A stretch of DNA of 64,000 nucleotides from Synanceia verrucosa (GCA_029721515.1 JAQQSB010001539.1:1-64000), one strand, 5' to 3'; counted from the first letter of the stretch, positions 12,221 through 22,540 are shown. The notes: generated by a model not told the origin, from the letters alone. A program made the numbers and translations.

Positions 12221-12387
12221 GGTTAGGTTAGGTGACTTTATTTGTACCTGTAGGTAGATTTGTTTTGCAGTGTAAACAGAGGATGGCATCTGCATTAACA
12301 ACAAACTAGACAACAGAGCATCAACAAAGTAAAACAGACAAACCACAACAAGACAGAGTACTCGTATGCTGCCTGAGACCAAGAACA
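12221..12387 (-). mobile_element. Rex/L2-like LINE, 3' UTR end (left arm)
   Basis: The minus strand ends in AAATAAAGTCACC followed by CTAACCTAACCTA, a polyadenylation-like signal plus a short tandem 3' tail typical of CR1/L2/Rex LINEs. It sits about 90 bases past the KDZ stop. The body of the same LINE resumes at 21929-22540, because the Tx1 LINE was inserted into this 3' UTR. The stretch from AAACAGACAAACCACAAC to CTGAGACC at about 12332-12382 is repeated at 21929-21980 and looks like the target duplication of that later insertion. Confidence 0.65.
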
Positions 12388-12627
12388 TTTCTTTTGGTCT
12401 CAACAACAGAAAATACCTGAAGATGAGCGGCAGAGGAAAAACTGGAGATTTTTTCTTTTCGTCTCAGTGAGAGAAAGCATTAAAAGATGAGTGGAAGGGG
12501 CAAAACTGGAGCTTGATCGCTTCATTATATGTCCGAGTTTTCAGTCTCTCGGTGGGGACTGTTTCCTTTATTTTTTAGATCTCACGTAAATAAACTGTAG
12601 GCTAATTACCTCTTTTCAATATTTCCA
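12388..12627 (+). promoter_or_regulatory. Tx1 LINE leader with two histone H2A-like start segments
   Basis: The leader contains two diverged tandem units of about 65 bp. Each begins with a TT(T/C)GTCTCA motif and each carries ATG followed by codons for SGRGKTG (at about 12425-12447 and 12488-12510). That is the N-terminus of histone H2A, at the nucleotide level too (ATGAGTGGAAGGGGCAAAAC). After Gly-8 both diverge into stops. ORF1 has no ATG at its beginning; the frame opens after TAG at 12598-12600 and the sequence TTTCAATATTTCCAG just before it looks like a 3' splice site. Both units are conserved in the right arm (about 59333-59405). Whether this is a captured histone promoter or chance is not settled. 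Confidence 0.5.
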
Positions 12628-15600
12628 GTGCCCAGTTGGGCAGGTGGCCACAATGCCCCCCTGGTTAGTAAACCTGAACAATATGCATCTAAGTTTGGAC
12701 AATACTGGGTGAGGTTGAGATACACTGGTGATCTCCCCAACCGTGATTATGTCGGTGAGACACTCCTCTTTGAGTCCTGTTGGATTAATGCCTCGGATGT
12801 ATATTCTTTCGTCGCGTTGCCGAATAAGAGAGACTTTGAACTGTGTTTCCTCCAGGAAGCTCCTCTGCGAAGATTCCTAGAGGTACAAGCATCAAACAAG
12901 CTGGCCATGAAGTGGAAAGACTGGTCTGTTGAATCGTCAATTCAGTTGGACATCACCACTTTAATTGTAAAATTTTGGACCAGTAGGTTGTCAAATCATG
13001 ATATCGATTTATGCCTGCGGAGGTATTGTGACATCTTACACTCCAGTAAACCAGTGGACAGGTTTGGCATCTGGTATGGAGTACGGAGGTATAAAGTTAA
13101 ACTTCGAACAGATGCCAACGGAGAACGGATTACAATTCCCACCTCAATTTCCCTGGGTCCGTATAATGGCCGTATTATATATCCGGGCCAGTTAGTCGCA
13201 TGCTTCACCTGTCATTCCACCAATCATCAGGTGAGGCAGTGCCTGACGGTAAAGTGTTGGAGATGTGGCGGTCTGGGCCCCAGAGCCAAAGAATGCAACC
13301 AGCAGAGTCTGTGCAGCCCATGTGCTCAAAATGGCCACACATTCTTCAGCTGTCCAGCGTCTTACTCTTACAAGGCGAGATCCCAGCAGCAGCCTGATCC
13401 TCCACCAGGCACACGGGAGCAGCAGAGACAGTCTGGTCCTGTACCAGTGCCATGGGCGCAACAACAGGAGCCGGGTCCATCAGCCCCACGAGAGCAGCAG
13501 CAGCAGCATGGTCCATCAGCCCCACGAGAGCAGCAGCAGCAGCAGCAGCATGGTCCATCAGCCCCACGAAAGTAGCAGCAGCAGCATGGTCCATCACCCC
13601 CACGAGAGCAGCAGCAGCAGCAGCCTGGTCCATCAGCCCCACGAGAGCAGCAGCAGCCTGGTCCATCAGCCCCACGAGAGCAGCAGCATGGTCCATCAGC
13701 CCCACGAAAGTAGCAGCAGCAGCATGGTCCGTCACCCCCACGAGAGCAGCAGCAGCAGCAGCCTGGTCCATCAGCCCCACGAGAGCAGCAGCAGCAGCAG
13801 CAGCATGGTCCATCAGCCCCACAGGAGCAGCAGCAACAGCAGCAGCATGGTCCATCAGCCCCACAGGAGCAGCAGCAACAGCAGCAGCATGGTCCATCAG
13901 CCCCACAGGAGCAGCAGCAACAGCAGCAGCCTGTTCCATCAGCCCCACGAGAACAGCAGCAGCAGCATGGTCCATCAGCCCCACGAGAGCAGCAGCAGCA
14001 GCAACAGCAGCAGCATGGTCCATCAGCCCCACAGGAGCAGCAGCAGCAGCATGGTCCATCAGCCCCACAGGAGCAGCAGCAACAGCAGCAGCATGGCCCA
14101 TCAGCCCCAAAGGAGCAAGCAGCAACAGCAGCAGCATGGTCCATCAGCCCCACGAGAACAGCAGCAGCAGCATGGTCCATCAGCCCCACGAGAACAGCAG
14201 CAGCAGCATGGTCCATCAGCCCCACAGGAGCAGCAGCAACATCAGCAGCATGGTCCAACAGCCCCACAAGAGCAGCAGCAGCAGCCTGGTCCATCAGCCC
14301 CACGAGAGCAGCAGCAACAGCAGCAGCATGGTCCATCAGCCCCACAGGAGCAGCAGCAGCAGCATGGTCCATCAGCCCCACGAGAGCAGCAGCAACAGCA
14401 GCAGCATGGTCCATCAGCCCCACAGGAGCAGCAGCAACAGCAGCAGCCTGTTCCATCAGCCCCACGAGAACAGCAGCAGCAGCATGGTCCATCAGCCCCA
14501 CGAGAGCAGCAGCAGCAGCAACAGCAGCAGCATGGTCCATCACCCCCACGAGAGCAGCAGCAGCAGCAGCCTGGTCCATCAGCCCCACGAGAGCAGCAGC
14601 AGCAGCAGCAGCATGGTCCATCAGCCCCACCAGAGCAGCAGCAGCAGCAGCAGCATGGTCCATCAGCCCCACAGGAGCAGCAGCAGCAGCATGGTCCATC
14701 AGCCCCACAGGAGCAGCAGCAGCAGCAGCATGGTCCATCAGCCCCACAGGAGCAGCAGCAACAGCAGCAGCATGGTCCATCAGCCCCACAGGAGCAGCAG
14801 CAACAGCAGCAGCATGGTCCATCAGCCCCACGAGGACAGCAGCAGCAGCAACAGAAGCAGCATGGTCCATCAGCCCCACAGGAGCAGCAGCAGCAGCATG
14901 GTCCATCAGCCCCAAAGGAGCAAGCAGCAACAGCAGCAGCATGGTCCATCAGCCCCACGAGAACAGCAGCAGCAGCATGGTCCATCAGCCCCACGAGAAC
15001 AGCAGCAGCAGCATGGTCCATCAGCCCCACAGGAGCAGCAGCAGCAGCAGCAGCAGCATGGTCCATCAGCCCCACGAGAGCAGCAGTAGCAGCAGCAGCA
15101 TGGTCCATCAGCCCCACAGCAGCAGCAGCAGCAGCATGGTCCATCAGCCCCACAGGAGCAGCAGCAGCAGCAGCATGGTCCATCAGCCCCACAGGAGCAG
15201 CAGCAGCAGCATGGTCCATCAGCCCCACGAGAGCAGCAGCAACAGCAGCAGCATGGTCCATCAGCCCCACGAGAGCAGCAGCAGCAACAGCAGCAGCATG
15301 GTCCATCAGCCCCACGAGAGCAGCAGCAGCAGCAGCATGGTCCATCAGCCCCACGAGAGCAGCAGCAACAGCAGCAGCATGGTCCATCAGCCCCACGAGA
15401 GCAGCAGCAACAGCAGCAGCATGGTCCATCAGCCCCACGACAACAGAAGCAGCAGCATGGTCCATCAGCCCCACGAGAGCAGCAGCAGCAGCAACAGCAG
15501 CAGCATGGTTCATCAGCCCCACGAGAGCAGCAGCAGCAGCAGCATGGTCCATCAGCCCCACGAGAGCAGCAGCAGCAGCAGCAGCATGGTCCATCAGCCC

Positions 15601-15731
15601 CACGAGAGCAGCAGCAACAGCAGCAGCATGGTCCATCAGCCCCACGAGAGCAGCAGCAACAGCAGCAGCATGGTCCATCAGCCCCACAGGAGCAGCAGCA
15701 ACAGCAGCAGCCTGTTCCATCAGCCCCACGA

Positions 15732-15763
<32 letters not shown>

Positions 15764-17420
15764 TGGTTCATCAGCCCCACGAGCAGCAGCAGCAGCAGCC
15801 TGGTCCATCAGCCCCACGAGAGCAACAGCAGCAGCAGCTTGGTCCATCAGCCCCACAGGAGCAGCAGCATGGTCCATCAGCCCCACGAGAGCAGCAGCAA
15901 CAGCAGCAGCATGGTCCATCAGCCCCACGAGGACAGCAGCAGCAGCAACAGCAGCAGCATGGTCCATCAGCCCCACAGGAGCAGCAGCAACAGCAGCCTG
16001 GTCCATCAGCCCCACGAGGACAGCAGCAGCAGCAGCAGCAGCAGCATGGTCCATCAGCCCCACAGGAGCAGCAGCATGGTCCATCAGCCCCACAGGAGCA
16101 GTAGCATGGTCCATCAGCCCCACGAGGACAGCAGCAGCAACAGCAGCAGCATGGTCCATCAGCCCCACAGGAGCAGCAGCAGCAGCCTGGTCCATCAGCC
16201 CCACGAGAGCAGCAGCAACAGCAGCGGCATGGTCCATCAGCCCCACAGGAGCAGCAGCAGCAGCAGCAGCATGGTCCATCAACCCCACGAGAGCAGCAGC
16301 AACAGCAGCGGCATGGTCCATCAGCCCCACAGGAGCAGCAGCAACAGCAGCAGCGTGGTCCATCAGCCCCACAGGAGCAGCAGCATGGTCCATCAGCCCC
16401 ACGGGAGCAGCAGCAACAGCAGCAGCATGGTCCATCAGCCCCACGGGAGCAGCAGCAACAGCAGCAGCATGGTCCATCAGCCCCCAGGAGCAGCAGCAGC
16501 AGCAGCAGCAGCATGGTCCATCAGCCCAGACAGGAGCAGCAGCAACAGCAGCAGCATGGCCCATCAGCCAGAAAGGAGCAAGCAGCAACAGCAGCAGCAT
16601 GGTCCATCAGCCCCACGAGAGCAGCAGCAACAGCAGCAGCATGGCCCATCAGCCCCAAAGGAGCAAGCAGCAACAGCAGCAGCATGGTCCATCAGCCCCA
16701 CAGGAGCAGCAGCAGCAGCATGGTCCATCAGCCCCACAGGAGCAGCAGCAGCAGCATGGTCCATCAGCCCCACAGGAGCAGCAGCAGCAACAGCAGCAGG
16801 AGCAGCAGTCTGGTCCACTAGCCCCAAGGGAGCAGCAGCAGCCTCAGTTTGCTTCACCAGCCCTGACAGAGCAACAGGAGCTTCCGGATCCTCTGGGGCC
16901 TGCCTCGCAGCAGCAGCGGATGGGTAGCCAGTCGACCCGCAGGAAACGTCAGCCCCCCTGCCAGCCCTCCGCTCCACCACTGGGGGAAACCCCCCAGCTA
17001 CCACAACGACAGAGTGACGCACCATCCACAGCAGAACAGCAGCGCTCAGTCCCCCTACCCGATGATTTCTCCTCTCCATCAGGTGAGGGGAGTCTAATTA
17101 TACAAAGTGATGCTGATAGTGAGGTTGACAGTTGTGATGAAGCACAGGAGAAACATGAAAGTGCTAGTGAGAGCCCCAGTTCAGATTTCAGTTCAATAAG
17201 TCTGACTGCTGACCAAGGAACCTGTAGCATCCCTCTCTGTCCTCTGTCTAATGCCAACTCAGACTCTTTCTCCCCTACACCCGAGTTTTTAGCTCCAACA
17301 ATTAACGAGTCACATGAAGCACCCTTTGAAATAGTAAGAAGGAAGAGACGATTAAAGCAATCTTTTCATAAGGAAAATAAAAGGCTGGATGACAGGCTCT
17401 CACCACAGTCACCACCCTGA
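12628..17420 (+). pseudogene. Tx1 LINE ORF1 with expanded Gln-rich repeat (left copy)
   Basis: ORF1 of L1/Tx1 LINEs encodes an RNA-binding nucleoprotein. The first 300 residues (12628-13575) hold an N-terminal domain followed by three cysteine knuckles: CFTCHSTNHQVRQC (good CCHC), CWRCGGLGPRAKEC (the expected His replaced by Pro) and CSPCAQNGHTFFSC. Then comes the Pro/Gln-rich region, where the frame closes at a TAG (13573) inside the minisatellite. Past the array, a frame resumes at 16599-17420 and encodes the C-terminal part: a Ser/Asp/Glu-rich stretch (SDADSEVDSCDEAQEKHES) and a basic tail (FEIVRRKRRLKQSF). No ATG begins the frame; the first in-frame Met is at KLAMKWKDW. ORF2 starts seven bases after the ORF1 stop, which fits a bicistronic LINE. 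Whether array frameshifts leave any continuous product is doubtful. Confidence 0.75.
13472..16802 (+). repeat. Gln-rich coding minisatellite, about 3.3 kb
   Basis: Units of about 33-48 bp share the core CATGGTCCATCAGCCCCAC followed by GAGAGCAG or AGGAGCAG and a variable number of CAG/CAA triplets. In the ORF1 frame the unit reads HGPSAPREQQQQ. Dividing length by unit size gives roughly 80 units. Variants include CCTGGTCC for CATGGTCC, AAGGAGCAAGCAGCAAC, which shifts the frame, and GAAAGTAG or CAGTAG, which create stops (13573, about 15086, 16100). Higher-order blocks are repeated (compare 13800-14110 with 14400-14940). The core lacks stops in all six frames, so very long meaningless open frames cover the array on both strands. 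The right arm has about one unit plus an inverted one. Confidence 0.95.
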
Positions 17421-17426
17421 TTTACG

Positions 17427-19610
17427 ATGAGCGTCCTTAAAATTGCCACCTGGAACGCTCGTGGTATTCAATCAAGTTCTTTCCGTCATCAAAAAATTAA
17501 TTATTTTTTGAACACTGACTTTGATATTTTGTGCACCCAAGAACTGAGACTAAACACTCATGATGATGTCGAGGACGTCTGTAAAATGTGGCATAAAGAT
17601 AAAGCCTTTATATCAATAGGTGAAAATCTGGCTGACGGAGTGGACATATCTTTTAAAAGTAAAGACGTTGTTCTCATCAGGAGATGAGACATAATACCAG
17701 GGAGACTATTGATGAGAGATTGTTCATATCGAGGTGAGAAATATGGAATCATAAATGTCTACACCGCTTCTGAGAGAGTCAACAAAGTCTATTTATTTAA
17801 AAGACTAAAAGACTTTAAAAGACAGAGAATTATTGTTTGTGGGTTATAAAATCATTGTGTGTGGGGATTTTAATACAGTTACTGAAGAAAATGACAGATG
17901 TAGCTCAGTTCAGTTTGAGTTGAGTGTCGAAGGTAATATTTAAAGGAAATATGTAATGAAGCTAACTTGATAGATGTGTGTCGAGCTGTGAATCCCCTCG
18001 GGAAAGAATTTACAAGGTTCGACTCTAAAACCAAGAATTTATGTGTCATCACATTTCAAAGTAAATCAGTGTGCAACTGTTCTAAATAACTTTTCTGATC
18101 ACCTCATTGTTAAAACATGTCTGACATTTGGCTCCTCAGTCAATCGAGGTTTCTGGAAACTAAACACACAATGTTTAAAAGACACAGATTTATTGATTGA
18201 ATTGAAACAAGAAATACATAAAATAATAGAAATAAAAATAATGACCAAATCTGACATTAAATTATGGGAAATAATAAGGATGAAAAACTTTTTTTAAATT
18301 TAAATGTAGAGAACTAAACAAAGTAAAGAATATAAAGTATGACACATTAATGATACAATATATTAATGTGAAACATATGAAACAAAAATCTAAAACTGAA
18401 GAAGACACTATGTCAAGTATTAAAAGACAAATTGATAAATTTAACCATGAGTTATTATAGAGTATCTATAAACAAGCAGATGTAGATGACAGAGGGAATT
18501 TAATTCATGCTATTCAATCTGGAAAAAACATATGCAAAGTAAATTTATTAAAAGTATAAAAAACAGAGAAGGGCTACTTGTTCATTATGAAAAACAAAAA
18601 AGAGAGGCAATTAAAGACTTGTGCATAGATTCACATAAAACAATAGATATAGACTCAGGATGTGTTAAGCTCCTATTGGAATCAATCCCGTCTTTCAGCT
18701 CCTTAAACTTCAATGACTTGACTGCAGAAATCAGAAAAGAGGAGGTGATGGAAGCAATCCAGCATATGAACACTGGCAAAAGCCCTGGTCCAGATGGACT
18801 CCCCACAGAGTTCTACCAACTTTATATAGACCATGTGGTGAACCTCCTCACCTCTATGTTCAATGAAGGCCTCAAAGACGACTGCATGGGGAATTCCTTT
18901 TACCAAGGGGTTTTATCTTTATTATTTAAAAAAGGAGACCAGACTGACCTGGACTATTACAGGCATATAACCATTATGAATACAGATTATAAAATATTAG
19001 CTCAAATAATTTCTAACAGATTAAATGCTATATTAGATCAAATAATAGAAAAAGAACAAACGTGCAATTAAAGGAAGCTTAATGTGGGATAATTTAAGTA
19101 TACTGAGGGAAATTATTTATAAATCAGAAAAAAAATATTTCTATATAATTAGTTTAGATCAGCGGAAAGCTTTTGATTTTATTAGTAGGGAATATCTATG
19201 GGTGGTAATGGAAGCCTACGGCTTTCCTGATAAATTCGTTAGCATGGTGAAATGTCTGTATTGGAAATCTAACATCTCCATTAATGTTAATGGGGTCTTA
19301 ACGGACCCCTTTACAGTGGATCGAGGTGTGAAGCAGGGCTGTCCTCTCAGTCCTGCTTTGTACATTTTAACCATAAAGCCACTTTTAACAATGATTAACT
19401 CTGAAAGGCTTATTTCAGGTACAAGGATAGGGCTCATACCCAAGATATGCAGATGATATCACTGTTATTATAAAAAGATGATGCTTTAACCAATATTCTT
19501 AGTTTATATGAATTAGCTTCAGGTGCCAAATTAAACAATAATGAAACAGAAGGAGTGGATTGGAATGGAGAGTAATAAACAAAATATAAATGTTAAAGTT
19601 AAGCAGGAAA
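17427..19610 (+). pseudogene. Tx1 LINE ORF2: endonuclease and reverse transcriptase (left copy, disrupted)
   Basis: ORF2 of L1-type LINEs supplies the APE endonuclease that nicks the target and the reverse transcriptase. The start MSVLKIATWNARGIQS carries the endonuclease Asn motif, and ILCTQELRL the catalytic Glu motif. RT motifs follow: KSPGPDGLPTEFYQ, YYRHITIMNTDYKILAQIISNRL, SLDQRKAFDFISREYLW (first catalytic Asp), RGVKQGCPLSPALY and the YADD box at 19446-19457. Multiple stops and frameshifts occur (for example after DVVLIRR at 17685, at 18297, at about 19071 and at 19456, where the YADD lies in another frame). The element is cut at 19610 by the L2-like LINE, losing an approximately 890 bp stretch that the right arm keeps. 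The endonuclease region is shorter than usual. Confidence 0.8.
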
Positions 19611-21149
19611 TCAAAAAAAGAGTGTAGTCGTGCAAAACAAGTAACAGTGTAACAGTGCAAGAAACAGAGCCACGGAATTAACGTATTTTGTACAAGAATG
19701 TTTGGAGTGCAAGATATTTACATTGATATTTACATTTATACAGGTTTTGAGTGCAGCTTTATGGTGTGGATGTGCAGCATGACCAGCAACAGTGCCGGTG
19801 ATGTGCATTAATGAACACCTTAATGTAACGTACAGTCTATGAGGAGGGGGTGTCAGCGGGGGACCTGGACCTTGTTTCTGAGGCCGGTGGCAGACGGGAA
19901 GAAACTGTTCTTGTGGCGTGAGGTTCTGGTCTTGATGGACCGAAGCCTCCTGCCAGAGGGTAATGTTTGAAAGAGTTTGTGTCCAGGGTGTGAGGGATCG
20001 GCCACAATCTTACCTGCACGCCTCAGAGTCCTGGAGGTGTACAGGTCCTGGAGGGAAGGCAGACTGCAGCCAATGACCTTCTCAGCAGAGCGGAGTCTGC
20101 ACTTGTCCTTGGCAGTAGCTGCAGCGTACCAGATGGTGATGGAGGAGGTGAGGATGGACTCGATGATGGAGGTGTAGAAGTGCACCATCATCTTCACTGG
20201 CAGGTTGAACTTTCTCAGCTGCCGCAGGAAGTACATCCTCTGTTGGGCTTTTTTGGTGAGAGAGCTGATGTTCAGCTCCCACTTGAGGTCCTGGGTGATG
20301 ATGGTGCCCAGGAAGCAGAAGGACTCCACAGTGACCACTGGAGAGTCTCTCAGGGTGATGGGGGTGAGTGTGAGCGGGGCTGAGTTCCTTCTGAGGTCTA
20401 CAATCATCTCCACTGTCTTTAAAGCATTGAGCTCCAGATTGTTCAAGCTGCACCAGGACACCAGACGGTCTGTCTCCCTCCTGTAGGCGGACTCATCTCC
20501 ATCAGAGATGAGCCCAATGAGGGTTGTGTCGTCCGCGAACTTCAGGAGCTTGACAGACTGGTGACTGGAGGTGCAACTGTTGGTGTACAGGGAGAAGAGC
20601 AGAGGGGAAAGAACACAGCCCTGAGGGGATCCAGTGCTGATAGTCCGGGAGTCAGAGATGTGTTTTCCCAGCTTTACATGCTGCCTCCTGTCAGACAGGA
20701 AGTCTGTGATCCACCTGCAGGTGTAGTCTGGCACGTTCAGCTGGGAGAGCTTGTCCTGCAGGACAGCTGGGATGATAGTGTTGAAGGCAGAGCTGAAATC
20801 CACAAATAGGATCCTGGCATAGGATCCTGGGGAGTCCAGGTGCTGAAGGATGAAATGCAAGGCCAGGTTAACTGCATCATCTACAGACCTGTTGGCTCTG
20901 TAGACGAACTGCAGGGGGTCCAGGTGTGAGTCAGTAATGTCTTTGATGTGTTGAAGCATGAGGCGCTCAAATGACTTCATAACCACAGAGGTCAAGGCGA
21001 CGGGTCTGTAGTCATTGAGACCTGTTGTCCTAAGCTTCTTGGGAACAGGGATGATAGCGGATGTCTTGAAGCAGGCAGTACGTGGCATGTTTCCAGTGAG
21101 GTGTTGAAAATACCTCACTGGAAAATAAAAAAAAAATAAAAATAAAATA
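19611..21149 (-). mobile_element. L2-like LINE, 5'-truncated (left copy)
   Basis: A minus-strand Jockey/CR1-superfamily (L2-like) element, matched by 53240-54900 on the right arm. The 5' end is an AAAAT-rich run (21120-21150) followed by a short hairpin. The 3' end is cut inside the 3' UTR: the right copy continues beyond ACTCTT at 54787, whereas here the sequence jumps into Tx1 ORF2 at 19610. It separates the Tx1 ORF2 from its 3' tail. Confidence 0.75.
19853..21118 (-). CDS. L2-like LINE reverse transcriptase fragment (left copy)
   Basis: An open frame of 421 codons covering the RT and C-terminal region of a CR1/L2-type LINE ORF2. Motifs in order: SAIIPVPKK, NDYRPVALTSVVMKSFERL, ARILFVDFSSAFNTI (first catalytic Asp), STGSPQGCVLSPLLFSLYTN, FADDTTLIG (catalytic FADD box), NNLELNALKTVEM and the conserved end SGRRLRSIKTRTSRHKNSFFPSA. 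No endonuclease domain lies upstream, because the element is 5'-truncated, so it cannot retrotranspose itself. It lacks four residues (QRII) present in the right-arm copy after DKCRL, an in-frame 12 bp deletion. The first methionine is inside the RT domain and no promoter is seen, so expression would be by read-through only. Confidence 0.8.
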   Translation of the reverse strand: MRYFQHLTGNMPRTACFKTSAIIPVPKKLRTTGLNDYRPVALTSVVMKSFERLMLQHIKDITDSHLDPLQFVYRANRSVDDAVNLALHFILQHLDSPGSYARILFVDFSSAFNTIIPAVLQDKLSQLNVPDYTCRWITDFLSDRRQHVKLGKHISDSRTISTGSPQGCVLSPLLFSLYTNSCTSSHQSVKLLKFADDTTLIGLISDGDESAYRRETDRLVSWCSLNNLELNALKTVEMIVDLRRNSAPLTLTPITLRDSPVVTVESFCFLGTIITQDLKWELNISSLTKKAQQRMYFLRQLRKFNLPVKMMVHFYTSIIESILTSSITIWYAAATAKDKCRLRSAEKVIGCSLPSLQDLYTSRTLRRAGKIVADPSHPGHKLFQTLPSGRRLRSIKTRTSRHKNSFFPSATGLRNKVQVPR

Positions 21150-21409
21150 AAATATTAGCTGACATCCATACACTACTGGAAAAATGAATTCTCATTGATA
21201 TATGCTGTGTACAGTACGAGATAAAGCCACTATTCAAAGACAACAAATTCCATGCATCAATACCAAATAATCTAATCTCTTTTAAAAACACAATCTAAAC
21301 ATGGAAACTGGAAATGTAATGTTGAGGGGGTTGGGGGATTAACATAATTGTAATAATAATAATAATAATATAAATAGTAAATGGGTATTATTGATAAAAT
21401 AAGTAAGAT
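21150..21409. repeat. 260 bp repeat segment, copy 1
   Basis: From AATATTAGCTGACATCCATA to AAATAAGTAAGAT this is nearly identical to 22921-23177 (direct) and to 52985-53240 (inverted). It contains an ATT/AAT run of variable length. No coding potential. It lies between the L2-like LINE 5' end and the Tx1 tail. Confidence 0.85.
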
Positions 21410-21928
21410 GGACTGTTATGGACTGTTACCGAGCTCAGGAGGTCTGGTCCCAGCTGCAGGGTCTCGGCCTGGCACCTGAAGTCAGTTATAAATCAGTAAT
21501 GTACGGAATATTAAACAAACTAATGAGAACATTTTCAACTGATTATTAGTATTGTATGTGATAAACTGTGGATAACAAGGTGCGTTATGGTCCTGAAACA
21601 GACAGTGATGGACAGCGATACCGTGGTGAAACACGTTTTAACTGACTTGAGAAGGAGGAGAACTCTAGATAAGATCCAGTCCCTCCCCTGGAATAAACTC
21701 AACCTTGTTTCTTAACTTTTTTTTGTTTTTCAAAATGGACTAATTTTAAATTTTCTAATTAATGAATGGCAGTGATGATGATGTTATGTAACTCGTGGCA
21801 CAAGTGTCGTATTCATTGTATATTGTAACTGTATACTGTAATTGATGCACTTCTATTTAATAAATTTAATAAACTATTAAAAAAACTATAAAAAAAACTA
21901 TAAAAACTATAAAAAAAAACTATTTAAT
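21410..21928 (+). mobile_element. Tx1-like LINE 3' end with A-rich tail
   Basis: The plus strand reads as a degraded LINE C-terminus in two frames (CYRAQEVWSQLQGLGLAPEVSYKS, then SDTVVKHVLTDLRRRRTLD). A 3' UTR follows, with tandem ACTATAAAAAAA runs at 21870-21925. Its right-arm counterpart is 52507-52984, ending in a run of 14 Ts. It probably completes the Tx1 LINE that starts at 12388. Confidence 0.55.
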
Positions 21929-22540
21929 AAACAGACAAACCACAACAAGACAGAGTACTCGTATGCTGCCTGAGACCAGAACCAGACCAAGGCCCAATAA
22001 AAGAGAAGAAGCCACATGAGCAATTAAAAGACCATTAAAGCATCAAGTTAAATAAGACAACAGGGTAAAACTTCCATAAATAGATAAATAAATATGTGCA
22101 GTGAAGCTGTGACTTATTTAAGAGACCAACTGCGGCTGGAACAAAGCTGCTCCTGTACCGCTTGGTTCGGCTCCTTGGGACCCTGAACCTCTGAGCGGAT
22201 GGAAGGAGCTGGAACTCAGCAGACACAGGGTGAGAGTTATCAACTGTGATGGAGCTGGCAATCCTCTGTAGCTGCCTGGTGTACAGGGACTCCAGGCTCA
22301 GCTGAGGCTCACCAATGAGTCCACTGGACCATTTAACAATTTGGCTCAGTCTGTTTCTGTCCTTCAGAGTCAGACCTCCAAACCATGACACCAAGCAGAA
22401 AGATAGGACAGACTCAATAAAAGCATGATAGAACAGGATCATCATGGTTTTATCCACGTGAAAGAAGGACAGCTTCCTGAGGCAGTGGAGACGCTGGTGA
22501 CCCCTCTTACAGACAGCTTCACAGTTCTCCTCAAGTTCTA
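21929..22540 (-). mobile_element. Rex/L2-like LINE, C-terminal body
   Basis: A 140-codon frame (22457-22035) encodes the C-terminus of a Jockey-superfamily LINE ORF2: IESVLSFCLVSWFGGLTLKD, LSQIVKWSSGLIGEPQLSLE, LYTRQLQRIASSI and RTKRYRSSFVPAAVGLLN. It runs into the 3' UTR, which is broken at 21929 by the Tx1 LINE and resumes at 12221-12387. The RT core is missing (5' truncation near 22540). A non-functional fragment. Its family resembles Rex1 or L2; I cannot decide between them by eye. Confidence 0.7.

Larger units (their letters stand above)
9385..21928 (+). repeat. Left arm of the large inverted duplication
   Basis: From 9385 rightwards the sequence matches the reverse complement of the DNA running leftwards from 62440: KDZ introns and exons, Rex-like LINE 3' end, Tx1 LINE leader, ORF1 and ORF2, L2-like LINE, Tx1 tail. 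The arm is about 12.5 kb against about 10 kb on the right. Most of the difference is the ORF1 minisatellite (long on the left). It is partly offset by an approximately 890 bp deletion on the left at 19610/19611, where right-arm sequence 54790-55683 is missing. Confidence 0.9.
12388..21928 (+). mobile_element. Tx1/L1-like LINE (left copy), interrupted by an L2-like LINE
   Basis: A non-LTR element of the L1/Tx1 type: leader 12388-12627, ORF1 12628-17420, ORF2 17427-19610, foreign insert 19611-21409, and a Tx1-like 3' tail at 21410-21928 ending in ACTATAAAAAAAACT runs. The flanks 12332-12382 and 21929-21980 form an approximately 50 bp target duplication. The right-arm counterpart is 52507-59440 on the minus strand. 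ORF2 is disrupted, so the copy is dead. Confidence 0.8.

Noticed and set aside
13346..16600. Very long minus-strand and alternate-frame open frames rich in Ala, Cys or Ser across the minisatellite
   Set aside because: They arise because the repeat unit has no stop in any frame. Only the ORF1 frame connects to recognisable domains.
13472..16802. Host polyglutamine gene or CRISPR-like array
   Set aside because: The array lies between LINE ORF1 knuckles and ORF1 C-terminus, followed by ORF2. Repeats are contiguous coding units without unique spacers.
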